A DNA stretch of 64,000 nt from Durusdinium trenchii. Lineage: Eukaryota; Sar; Dinophyceae; Suessiales; Symbiodiniaceae. Positions 30,239 to 39,890 of this stretch are shown piece by piece. Position 1 is the stretch's first letter; the number at the start of each line of letters is the position of its first letter. The notes under the pieces are model-generated. The model was not told the DNA's origin, did no database searches, and was given only the letters and a program-made list of their open reading frames with translations. The DNA lies in NCBI GenBank assembly GCA_963970005.1, contig CAXAMN010013780.1:539442-603441 (forward strand). Reading direction: 5' to 3'. Made by a program: the position numbers and the translations under genes.

Positions 30239-33200
30239 ATGACCGGTCAGGGAGCGTCCAATATGGTCAACATCTTTGAGTATGCTCGAAACTGGTCACA
30301 AAAGGTTCCTTGGGGACAACCTCAGAACTGGGCAAACCGTTTGAGACGCCCACGTACGCCAGTTGAGTTCCATAGGAACTCAGAGCAGGATGAATTGATC
30401 TTAACCGACATTCTTGCAATGTGTTTGGCACCTGAGAACCATACTAAGTTCAATTTTCGAGTACGGTGGTTCGCAGAGATTGCCAGATACGCTCTTGGCT
30501 ATGTCACCCAAGAGGAAGAGGATGAATATGAGAGAAGTAGGCAGTTCGTGGCAACAAGAGTCGCGTGGAGGCAAAACGATTATGGGAAGATAGCCACGGG
30601 GCTCAACTATATGCTACGACATGATCGTTCTCTCGATAGGTTGATGGACAGTAGGGCAATGATAGAGCTTATGCCTCTGATCACAGAGGGAACTGCTCGA
30701 ATGCCATCGCCTTTTCGTATTTATCCTAATACTTTCTTTGCTATATTGCATAGCGATGAGAAGCAAAGATTTCATTTGGTGATTCGCTTGGACAAGAATG
30801 TTTGGTACAACACAGGCAATCAATACGATATGCCCTTCTCCATGCGTTTGGGAGTGAACCAAGGGCATACAGGACTCATGCAAAACATCAGTCCAGAGAA
30901 GTTGAATCATAGATTGACTTCTATTGAGGCAAGATGTTTGGGACATGTTTTTCATGTTACCAGAAGGGAGAACTGGGCCAGCATTGAGAGGTATGGTTTG
31001 ATGAGAGACCCTCAAAGTTGGAATAGAAGGAATAGAGGTGAAGGAAGAGATTATGTTCATTTTATGTACAGCAATCCACAAACTTCGCTTTACATTCCTT
31101 TAGGCCCAGGTACAGTGGTTCCAAGAGATTATGGACAGCCTTTGTATGTGAAGCTTAATGTGATTCTTTGGCTTCGGGCTGGACGTCCTCTGTACTTCAG
31201 CAACAATGGAGTGGTGCTTGCACATTGTGATGTGGAGCCCGAATACTTGGACATTAGTGTGGATGAACCACAACCACGAGATGCTCCAGAGCCAGCTAAG
31301 GAGTTGAGAAATCCTAAGTCCGCAGAGGAGATGATGGAGCTCATCAATAGTGAGAAGGTGCAACAAGAGAGAGTGCGAGCTTTGTTCACCAGATTATCTA
31401 TTGACAAGCCATATGCCAGAGAACTTCTCAGGAGGATTTATGCCGAGGAGCCTGAGACAAAACAAGTTAAGAGGCATATGCTTTTGTGGTTGGACAATTT
31501 GGATTTAGGTGCTATCGCCCGTTTTGTCCAATATGAGAATCATCCTGAACGTGAGTACAATCGGTCACGATTGAGGTCACGTCAGTCGATGTCAGAAGGC
31601 CATTATCTTCAAGGATGGTCTTTGATTGCACCAAAGGAAATCGATGATCGTGATCCTTGGAGTATCTTAGGCTATAGTACTCCAAAGTTGATTGTCGATG
31701 GAGATGGTGTTACCTCAAGGTCCTTGTTTATGGTTCACCCATTAGTTTTGAGCAAGGATCAGGCAAAACTGGTGAAGGCTGATGAGGAAGTGCTTCGTTT
31801 TGATCACATTTGGACGGACATCACTTCGAAGAGCTCAACAGCCAGGACTTCTGGAGAACCTCAACAAGATGAAGAAGATGACTCTGCTCATGTTGCTGAG
31901 CGTGAGATGACATGGTTCATTCAGAATGTCAACAACCTGGTTCTCAACCCATGGATGGTATATGACATTGGCATGGTATCACTCCATGATCGTGTAGGAA
32001 CACGTGTACTCCAGAGCACTGGAGAAGACGTGATCCTTGTGAGGGATTGGGACAGGTTGACAAGGCACCAGAGAGAATATTTTTGTAGAAGATACAAGTT
32101 GCTACGTCCAAGTGTTTATGGAACAGAGGAAGACCCCAAGACGTATGCACCGAGTTTTGAACGCGGAATTTCTCAGTGGATGGAGTTGGCACAAACTGGA
32201 TACCAACAGTTTTTCTTCATCCGTGCTTGGGAGAATGGACGCCGCTGGGCTGAAATTCTGACAGACCATGGCATTGCTTCTGTAGAGCTTTCAAGCTTCT
32301 TGGATATGTGCAGAGATCCCAAATTGCTGGGTTGGAACTTTGGTATTCCAGAACCTCAGTGGGATAATTTTGGCAATACAGTGGAGGAAGCATTCAACAA
32401 TCCTTTATTTGCCAAACTGCACTATCGCTTCAAGCAGGAGGAAGAGATTGGTCGTGTCATGCACCTTGTGTCAGAACTTGTTTGTGACTTTTTCATCAAG
32501 GTGCTTCCCAAGTGGGTTCTTGACCACTCGATCTTGTGGGAAGAGTTTATGATTTTGGATCCAGACACAAATCTCCCAGCTTACAAGACTTCAGAGGCCG
32601 CCTTACAAGCAGAAAGGAATCCAGAGAAGTATCATACACATTTTGCTATGAACTTCAAGAAATTCCGTTTTTCTGCAAGGATTGTGTGGTATTTGATTGA
32701 CCGTGACAGGAATCATTTAGAGAGTTTTCTTCACAACTCCAACAGTAGATTTGTGCAACATGCATGCTATCAACTTCGTGAGTATGTTCAGGCGCGTGTT
32801 GCAGTTTCTGATCCCTTGTATGAGATGATCAAGAAGGAAGAGTTTGAACGCCAATACAATTCCAAGTTTTTGGAGGCGATTTCTTGCTCTCGTGTTGTAG
32901 TTGAGCCTGTAAGTTCAGGGACGTATGAGCCATCATCGAAGCTGAACTTAAAGGTACTACAAGACATCCTGAAGGGTATCTTCAAGATCCAGAAGGATGA
33001 GGAGCTTGCCAAGGAACGTGATGAAGAAGAAGAACAGGCAGCTCAAAACATCTCATACCTGTTGGCAGATGATATGGAGCTTGATTTTGATGATGATGAT
33101 GTTCCAGTATGGCGCTCCATTGTCGACAAGTATAGAGGAGGTGATCAGGTGCTACAGGGAGAAGCTGTGAAGATTACTCACCTGTTCAGGGATCAAAAGG

Positions 33201-35569
33201 ACAATGAGAAGGCGACAGAAGCTTTCAGTTCAGAGAGGACAGATTTTTATGAGACCTCAGGACCTCTTCCAAGAACCGAGGGAGAAAATCTTGTAGAGGA
33301 CTTGCTCACCAAGGATGTTGCAGAACAAGCTTTTGAAGCAGGTGAAGAAGTTCCTCCTTATACAAGAGTCTCCACTATCACTGGTGAAGTCTATACTGGA
33401 AGTAGAACACTTCTAGAAGATGAGAATATGGAAGAGGAAGTTCCTGAAGAAGATCCTGCAGTTGAACCTGGAAAGGAAGAAGAAATATTTGATGAAGACG
33501 CAGGTGTTTTTCCTTCAGAGGAACCAAAGATGGAAGTTGACCAGGAGGAAGCCAAGGAAGAGTCAACACCACACTTTCTGTCAAGAGAGATAGGTGAGGA
33601 CTCGACTGCGTCGCACTTACCATCAGGTGAGATGGATGCTAACATTGATGATACTTCAGGTCAGCGGAAATCTAAGAAAAGCCGCCTGAATAAGATTCCT
33701 GATCCTCATTTTCATGAAGAAGTTCAGGATGATGCAACCATGGAAGGGAAGAAAGAGGCGGTGGAGAAGATAAAGGAGGTCAGAGAGGATGATGGAGAGA
33801 AGAAATTGGAGGCTGAAATCCAAGAATCTTTTCCATCTGAAGTAGTTGTTGAAAAGGATACAACAAAAGCTGACAATACCTATGAGTTGCATACTTCACC
33901 TTTAAAGTTGCTTGGAGAGCTTACAGGAGATCCAGGTATTGGCTTTTATCAACTATGCTTCAGGGAAACTCATGCAAGATTGCTGAATCATGTTTGTTTC
34001 AGAAAAGGTGAGATTTCCCATCCTCATTTTCAGTCAAGGATCAACGAGAATGATTTTGTTCGATCCATTCGCAATATCTGTCCAGTACCTCCACCTGATT
34101 GTTATGAACATGAACCAGAGCATGATTTGAAGAGATTCTTCATCAATGATGACCGCATCATTTATTTGGATGGCAGGTATCAGGTCGATCCAAAGGCCCT
34201 TGAAAGGGCAGGTCATGCTCGAGAAGAATTGGAGGATACGAAAAAGGAACTCAAGAAGGAACTGGAATCATATGGTCCCAAGGGACCCAGTTGGGACTTT
34301 GTCACCTTCTATGAAGAGCTGTGCAGAAGGTTCCTCAAGGGAAGAATAGAAGAACCATATGGAACTAATTTATTGGCCAGCTCAGAGTCCTTGACATTTT
34401 TATCCTGGAACTATGGCAACATGGTTCGTGGTCAGAAGTACACCACACCAAGGTTTCTCCAAGGACTTGATAGTGCAATGAGGCCACGCAAACAGAGCGC
34501 CATGTCACTTCAGAATGAGCAATTTGAGAACAACCTTTTCTTCAACATGCTCTTCTTTTTACGTGCGCATGTCGTGATTCTCCAGGAAGCTCATCTTCTT
34601 GTTCCTGCCAAGGAATTTATTGAGCAAAAGAATTGGACAGTTTGTTTCAATGATTGGGAGAATCTTGCAGTGATGGCTAGATTGGCACCAGGTGGATATG
34701 TCAAGATCATTGCTGGACATGACCAAGATCTTGGTCACTGTGAACAGCGTGATGTAACTTGGGCTATCTACGAGATTTGTTTTGGAGAAACAAGGCCTCG
34801 TCAAGATTTCAAGGATGCAGACTTTGAATTTGATGACTATGGTCCTGAGGACAAGCGTGTTCCACTTACTCGAGCGAACATGCATACCATCAGAGTCTGT
34901 AATTATCATGTTGATACACACCGTGCTGTGGATGCCCACCTACTGACAGGAGAACAGACAGCATTGATGCTTTACGAGTGTTTTGTCTATGAGGTGGACA
35001 TCATTTCTGGCGATGCAAATAGTTTGGCCTACAGAATGTCTGGGTACAAAAGGCAGCCAATGGCTAACTACTATTACAGCACCATGCAGCATTGGATCCG
35101 CAGGTTTTCAGAAGCTCGTGTCAAAGCAGATCCGGGTATCAAAGCACCTATTCCCAGAACATTTTACAGTTCAACTTCACAGGTCCTCAAGAATTGTGAA
35201 GATTACTTTGACAAACTCTGGGAAGAATATTCTACTGTTGAAAAAGAAGAATACCAAGGATCAAAGCTTGGCGATACATGTTTGTCTACCATTGTTGAAT
35301 GGGGTCATTCAATGAGTGAAGAGGAATATGAAAATTCCACAGTGAGTACGAAGGAGTTCATCTGTAATTTTTCAGAGAACTTTGCTATGATTGACACGGA
35401 GGTTATGTGCTCAAGGCCCACTGACGAGGACAGTCATGGTCCAATGTTTATTTCACTCAGACCAGCTTCCTTTTCATCTGGAGACAGAAAACAGTATCGC
35501 ATGGGACCAACTCTTCATGAGGCGAACTTGCGGAGGAAGGAGAGACAAAAGCAGAATAAAAGGAAATGA
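30239..35569 (+). CDS. Retroelement ORF2: Tpt1/KptA-like 2'-phosphotransferase + EEP-like nuclease fusion
   Basis: 1,776 aa from ATG 30239; the frame extends upstream only to a GTG at 30218. Residues about 118-335 carry the Tpt1/KptA signature in order: LNYMLRHD (R127, H128), EKQRFHLV, RLGVNQGHT (R203, H210), GHVFHVTRRENW (H239), RDYVHF (R270, H274) and YFSNNGVVL (S321-G324). Known Tpt1 enzymes use NAD+ to remove an internal RNA 2'-phosphate with an R-H-R-R set; all four positions are present. Residues about 340-1050 are ordered but unrecognised; about 1060-1290 are acidic and disordered. Residues about 1383-1745 fit an EEP fold: SWNYGN (N1391), LQEAH (E1450), NYHVDTH (H1557), SGDANS (D1592, N1594) and DSHGP (H1733), the last standing for the usual SDH. 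Activity is inferred. It may process RNA ends for the element. Confidence 0.85.
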   Translation: MTGQGASNMVNIFEYARNWSQKVPWGQPQNWANRLRRPRTPVEFHRNSEQDELILTDILAMCLAPENHTKFNFRVRWFAEIARYALGYVTQEEEDEYERSRQFVATRVAWRQNDYGKIATGLNYMLRHDRSLDRLMDSRAMIELMPLITEGTARMPSPFRIYPNTFFAILHSDEKQRFHLVIRLDKNVWYNTGNQYDMPFSMRLGVNQGHTGLMQNISPEKLNHRLTSIEARCLGHVFHVTRRENWASIERYGLMRDPQSWNRRNRGEGRDYVHFMYSNPQTSLYIPLGPGTVVPRDYGQPLYVKLNVILWLRAGRPLYFSNNGVVLAHCDVEPEYLDISVDEPQPRDAPEPAKELRNPKSAEEMMELINSEKVQQERVRALFTRLSIDKPYARELLRRIYAEEPETKQVKRHMLLWLDNLDLGAIARFVQYENHPEREYNRSRLRSRQSMSEGHYLQGWSLIAPKEIDDRDPWSILGYSTPKLIVDGDGVTSRSLFMVHPLVLSKDQAKLVKADEEVLRFDHIWTDITSKSSTARTSGEPQQDEEDDSAHVAEREMTWFIQNVNNLVLNPWMVYDIGMVSLHDRVGTRVLQSTGEDVILVRDWDRLTRHQREYFCRRYKLLRPSVYGTEEDPKTYAPSFERGISQWMELAQTGYQQFFFIRAWENGRRWAEILTDHGIASVELSSFLDMCRDPKLLGWNFGIPEPQWDNFGNTVEEAFNNPLFAKLHYRFKQEEEIGRVMHLVSELVCDFFIKVLPKWVLDHSILWEEFMILDPDTNLPAYKTSEAALQAERNPEKYHTHFAMNFKKFRFSARIVWYLIDRDRNHLESFLHNSNSRFVQHACYQLREYVQARVAVSDPLYEMIKKEEFERQYNSKFLEAISCSRVVVEPVSSGTYEPSSKLNLKVLQDILKGIFKIQKDEELAKERDEEEEQAAQNISYLLADDMELDFDDDDVPVWRSIVDKYRGGDQVLQGEAVKITHLFRDQKDNEKATEAFSSERTDFYETSGPLPRTEGENLVEDLLTKDVAEQAFEAGEEVPPYTRVSTITGEVYTGSRTLLEDENMEEEVPEEDPAVEPGKEEEIFDEDAGVFPSEEPKMEVDQEEAKEESTPHFLSREIGEDSTASHLPSGEMDANIDDTSGQRKSKKSRLNKIPDPHFHEEVQDDATMEGKKEAVEKIKEVREDDGEKKLEAEIQESFPSEVVVEKDTTKADNTYELHTSPLKLLGELTGDPGIGFYQLCFRETHARLLNHVCFRKGEISHPHFQSRINENDFVRSIRNICPVPPPDCYEHEPEHDLKRFFINDDRIIYLDGRYQVDPKALERAGHAREELEDTKKELKKELESYGPKGPSWDFVTFYEELCRRFLKGRIEEPYGTNLLASSESLTFLSWNYGNMVRGQKYTTPRFLQGLDSAMRPRKQSAMSLQNEQFENNLFFNMLFFLRAHVVILQEAHLLVPAKEFIEQKNWTVCFNDWENLAVMARLAPGGYVKIIAGHDQDLGHCEQRDVTWAIYEICFGETRPRQDFKDADFEFDDYGPEDKRVPLTRANMHTIRVCNYHVDTHRAVDAHLLTGEQTALMLYECFVYEVDIISGDANSLAYRMSGYKRQPMANYYYSTMQHWIRRFSEARVKADPGIKAPIPRTFYSSTSQVLKNCEDYFDKLWEEYSTVEKEEYQGSKLGDTCLSTIVEWGHSMSEEEYENSTVSTKEFICNFSENFAMIDTEVMCSRPTDEDSHGPMFISLRPASFSSGDRKQYRMGPTLHEANLRRKERQKQNKRK

Positions 35570-36700
35570 AGGCCGCCAACTTCTGATCAAGCAACTTCAT
35601 CGTTTGCAGCGGCATAATTCCTGAGCGAAGGCTGAAATTTAAATGATGGCTAGGAAGTGAAGATACTTCTGGTTACAGTTGATACTTTGCTTCCAGGCTT
35701 GACTTTAAGTTGCCAGGCTGATGTTTTAATAAATTCTGGTTTGCAATGAGGAGAAACTTTTTATCAAAGAAGATACTCCTGCATTCCAGGTTTATACGCT
35801 TTAGCATGCAGATAGGTATGGACAGTTTTGCATAACTGATGATATCTATCACAGCCGCTTTTTTCTGAGATGACCTCTAATGGACAACCATTCATGGTTG
35901 ATGATTAAGTCATTTCATAAGTCTGCATTTGTAGTGCAAGTTTTGTACATACATTTGCCGGTATCTCCTTCTTGTGTTTTTGATGTGAATGTGAAAGAGA
36001 GTCCTTTTGATGCAGTTTATTTTGTCTGTGAATGAAAGCGGTCGAGACCACGTCACGAGAAGATTATTCCTCGGACCGTACGCTCCTTGCTTTTTGCAAG
36101 GCATCTTAATTCATTGCATTGCGCGGTCTTGAATTTTTAGTTCTTTGTTACGCGAGTGTCGTTTGATTCTTTTATAGGTCTCTGTAGAGAAAAAGCCGCT
36201 TTCCCTTTTAGTTTGATTTAGCTCAGGCCATAAAGAGCTAGTGAGCGCCGGTACATGGTATCTCCGCCTGCGAAAAGTACAGTCTCCAGCCGAGGTACAT
36301 TATCGATTTGATTTTGTACTTGAGGTGAGTCAGCTATTGCTCCCTCACTGTATTTAGTAGCTATGAGATTACCTTCTCTGAAGTGTGAAACACACTGGAT
36401 TAGGTAAGTACATGGCACCGTAGTTTTCTTTTAAGTTGTCAGAGCTAGCTGGACTGATTTAGCCTTGCAGTAGAAAAAGAGTATGCGACATACGCAATCA
36501 GCTAGAAGTGGACATGAATCTTGTGCCTGCTGAGAAGTAGAGCCTACCTGTACAGGGTTCCACTCCAACAGCCGATATAGTGTGTCCATGCTTGACTGCT
36601 TCAAGGCTCAAAGAGCAAGAGGATAAGACTCTGCGCATAAAAGACACTAGCGGTCTGCACCTCTACCGTGTACGCCCTAGTCACTCTTTCACCCCCCACC
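35570..36700 (+). other. Retroelement 3' untranslated region
   Basis: 1.1 kb without a supported ORF after the ORF2 stop (TGA at 35567-35569). A purine-rich run (AAAGAGCAAGAGGATAAG) at 36609-36626 is a candidate polypurine tract just before the repeat-bearing region, but I cannot define the LTR start. Confidence 0.4.
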
Positions 36701-36746
36701 CCTTGGAATTGATTTTTCAATACAGACCCCCCCCCTCCTAAATTCA

Positions 36747-37120
36747 GTTCTCTCCTGGAGAACGTCTTCGTGAGCCTCTCATGATTTCAGGATAGTTGAA
36801 ACCCTCTTGAACATTTAGAAAGAGTGCATATGAAATTCTAATCACGAAAGGTGTTCCCCGAGGGGATACATACCTAGAGTTTGTTTTGTGAAGCACGTCA
36901 ATTCTCTCCTGGGGAGCGTCTTCGTGAGCCTCTTATGGTTTCAGGATAGTTCAAATCCTATGATGCTCCGATTCAATGCTCACCGATGATCTGATCCATG
37001 GGGCAAGTTTGTTTTCCTAAGAATCTTTTTGAGCATTTCCAGAGCATATGTTTGAACAATTAGAGTGCATATGAACATATATTTACGATTTACGAAAGGT
37101 CGCCTCCGAGGGGATAAATC
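36747..37120 (+). repeat. Tandem direct repeat, probably within the 3' LTR
   Basis: Copy A (36747-36892) and copy B (36902-37120) share TTCTCTCCTGGRGARCGTCT followed by TCGTGAGCCTC, TTTCAGGATAGTT, AGAGTGCATATGAA and ACGAAAGGT..CCGAGGGGATA. Copy B carries about 85 extra bases in its middle (36960-37045). A C-rich run (36726-36738) precedes copy A. A divergent single copy of the ACGAAAGGT..GGGGATA part sits beside the gap at 20977. Confidence 0.7.
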
Positions 37121-37227
37121 ACCATGTCGAACATTGCATTTTTGTTCCTGCTTCTCGCGTTCTCTTCTCTTCCCGCTGTCCTACCTTTCGTGTCTCCCTC
37201 CTCTCAAGTTGGAATACTAAAAAAATA

Positions 37228-37252
37228 CAGCGGGGTCATTAATGACGCCGCT
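37228..37252. repeat. Right copy of the palindromic inverted repeat
   Basis: CAGCGGGGTCATTAATGACG then CCGCT. It is the reverse complement of 20558-20582 with one mismatch. See the finding on flanking inverted repeats. Confidence 0.6.
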
Positions 37253-37299
37253 ACCTAGTTTATTATAGAGGGCTTCCCTTTTGTTTAGAGGGTGGGGGA

Positions 37300-39560
37300 C
37301 CCCCTTTACTAGTCAAGATCCAACATTAGCAAGATCTAGCAGGGACCTTGCCACCTTTGACAGCCTTTTGCAGTTGCAATCAAATAAATCTGACCTGCTT
37401 GTAACCGCAAATGACATTGGCCGGCAAAGAACCTCCCCAAGCCAGGCTGGTGTTTCAGCCCCTGAACGGAGCCGCAAGTAAATCAATATCGCTCTTGTCG
37501 GATCTTGTGGGATTGATTCTACTTGTATCCAGTTATATATATATAGTATTTTCTAAGTTTGCCGTTGCCCATGGCTTTTGGATGGCCAATTTGGATCGAA
37601 GACATGAGAGGCGGCCAACACTTGCAGCATTCGCTGCAAGTCTTTGTGGAGCCAGGGCCCTGTGGGTTCGGTGGTGAGGGTCGTCACACTCAGAAAACAC
37701 TATCAATCACGCCTGTCCTTTGTAATTTGCAACTTTGGTGTGAACTGGATGACGTTGGCTCAAAACGGAACTTTGAAAAGCAATGCGTGCCCCGTTTCAG
37801 GTGGTTCTCCTGACTCTCGGACGATGCCCCACATTTGCGCTGCTCACGGGCGCGCTCGATGGCCGAGGTGGTGCACGGTTTTGGTCGAGGGACCAGGTGA
37901 AGGGAAAGGGTTGCAGAAGTAGCAAGACCATTCATTTTGGCAACTTTTTTTAAAGCCCGCTCCTACTATATAAACTTAATTAAGTAGGGGACAACGCTCC
38001 TAGCTACTAGTTAGCTTCTAGGTAGGACGCAGGATAGCTCACACACTAATGATTTGGTTTCTAGATTTTTCGGGAAACTTAACTTACTCAACCAAGCCGC
38101 ATCATTGTTACCTTTGAGATTTACATAATAGGGCATGTCAGGTATGTGTCGACGGGTTCAGAAAGTCAGGAAGTATCAAGCAGTTTTCCATCCAAGAAAG
38201 GCCCTACCCATTAAAGAGGGCTCAACTGTTGTTGTGAGTACTGTACCATACTATACCACAGGGACAAAGGATGCTTTGATAGCTGGACTGACCTGCAGGT
38301 AAGGTGCAGATGTCCACAGATACTCGAGCTCGTGAGCTCAGCGGGATTTCTGTTTAATCACGGTTGCTATTGTAGTTGGCAAAGGCTGCATGGTATCTTC
38401 CTGCCTCTACTGAGATAGCTTCACGGTTTCGATGATATTGTTTTGTGAGGCCCCTCGCTTTCTATCTACTTTGGTGTGCAACTCTGCAGTACAGACCTTG
38501 CGAACCCTCCAATCGATTGACTTGAGGTGGCCACTCGTGCATACTACACCACAGCTCCCGTGGCAGAGCCTCCTGAGGACAGCATGCACAGCTTTTTGAG
38601 ACTGTAACGAAAAGAATGGATCACTAGTTGGAACTCGGTGTCTTTGTACAAGGCAAGTGACTCTGTTGTATTTGTTTGTTCACATAGACATACACTTATA
38701 ATATAGATAATATGCACATAGATACCTTGCAGAAGCCAAACTATCAAATCTACTTATCCAGTGACAGAACAGAAGGATCCGGAGCATTGATGACGATGCT
38801 CCCTAGAGATATCGTCCCAGCCCTCGAGCCCTCGATGTTCGATGACTGTAAATGTTGGGATGCATCGGTGTAAGAACATGTGTGTGTGTGTGTGCGCCGT
38901 GTGTGCATCATGTATATATATACTATATACAGTATACATACATAATACATACATATCCACCTAATATACATACATAATACATGCATATCCACCTATATAA
39001 CAGAACATGTTCAATGTCGTGCAGACACACCTTGCACGCGAGGACCTGATGACCATCAAGCAGTCACTTTCTACAGTTGGGAAAGGTCGTCACGAAACGG
39101 GGCTTCACGCAGTTTACTTGGCACCATGAATGAATCGAATTGGGGTCCTGTCAAAGGCATCTGCAAACTGTCCAGCTACCATGCTCATCCAAATAGGCCA
39201 GGCACCGGCCAGATAAAACCACCTAGACAAAGGCGATCTTGGACCATTGATTTGGCAGCTATGCCGAAGGTGGTCAGCAGCCACGCCTCAAAAACTGTAG
39301 ACTGTAGACAAATGTGGGCATATCTCAGAACTTCTGTGAGATACAGATACGTAGACATTTCTTTGGTTGGCTGATTGATTTTAGCTTATTGCCTGAGAGC
39401 TGCAGTTTGTTGCGAAAAAAGCATGGGCACTTAGATAAGAAGTTACAGGACACCTGTTGATAGTAACTTTCAAGCACAGATTGCTACGAGAGATGACAAA
39501 AGTATTTATATAGATCAATTTGTACATATGATCCACTGAAAGGCTGTGATCCAATCAAAT
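37300..39560. other. Repeat-rich intergenic stretch
   Basis: No gene is supported. It contains short CTAGTAGC-type pieces at 38000-38032 and a 70-base sequence (38025-38094) shared with 49249-49425. TATA-rich and (TG)n/(AC)n DNA lies at 38877-38995. Frames at 37559-37922 are open but have competing readings and no splice support. Confidence 0.4.
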
Positions 39561-39668
39561 ACTACTAGGAACAAGAAGCTACTAGGAGCAAAGGGCATCG
39601 CTACTAGGAACAAGGACGCTACTAGGGGCTCCTGGCCTTACTACTAGGAGCAAGGACGCTACTAGGAA
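39561..39668 (+). repeat. CTAGTAGC dispersed repeat, forward orientation
   Basis: Five or more units of CTACTAGGAGCAAGGACG or close variants, including GGGGCTCCTGGCCTTACTAC. They resemble the 16975 cluster closely. Confidence 0.75.
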
Positions 39669-39787
39669 AAAAAGTAAGGAACCAAAATCCTCTTGGCATG
39701 ACCCTCAAGATCGCTCAAGCATGAGCACACTCAGGCGACACTTGGTCCCATCAGCAGAGCATTTGGGCTATGCAGTGGTCACTTGAC

Positions 39788-39890
39788 TTGTTACTAGAAG
39801 CGATGCACTTGTTTCTAATAGCTTCTTGTTACTACTATGTAGTAAGGCACTTGTTACTAGAAGCGATGCACTTGTTCCTAGTAGCGTGTC
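39788..39890 (-). repeat. CTAGTAGC dispersed repeat, inverse orientation
   Basis: Only 120 bases from the forward cluster, so the two together form a large imperfect inverted repeat (39561-39890). Units are TTACTAGAAGCGATGCACTT and TTCCTAGTAGCGTG. Confidence 0.7.

Larger units (their letters stand above)
20968..37120 (+). mobile_element. Copia-type retroelement with a second large ORF
   Basis: About 16 kb. ORF1 is gag-protease-integrase-RT-RNase H with integrase before RT, which is the copia order. ORF2 follows it. Partial direct repeats flank the coding region. TCACGAAAGGT followed by AGGGGATA and GAGTTTGT occurs upstream at about 20975 and downstream at about 36842, and a degenerate AATTGAT..TCAAT..CCCCC string is near 21050 and 36707. 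These are probably LTR remnants, but the 5' copy runs into the N gap, so LTR ends, primer-binding site and target-site duplication cannot be read. The edges given are the outermost repeat matches. Both ORFs are uninterrupted, which suggests a young insertion. Confidence 0.8.

Noticed and set aside
30614..31081. 155-codon minus-strand ORF within ORF2
   Set aside because: Antisense to the well-supported Tpt1-like region.
39561..39890. CRISPR-like array
   Set aside because: Units are variable in length, in both orientations, and found dispersed across 35 kb in a eukaryotic context.
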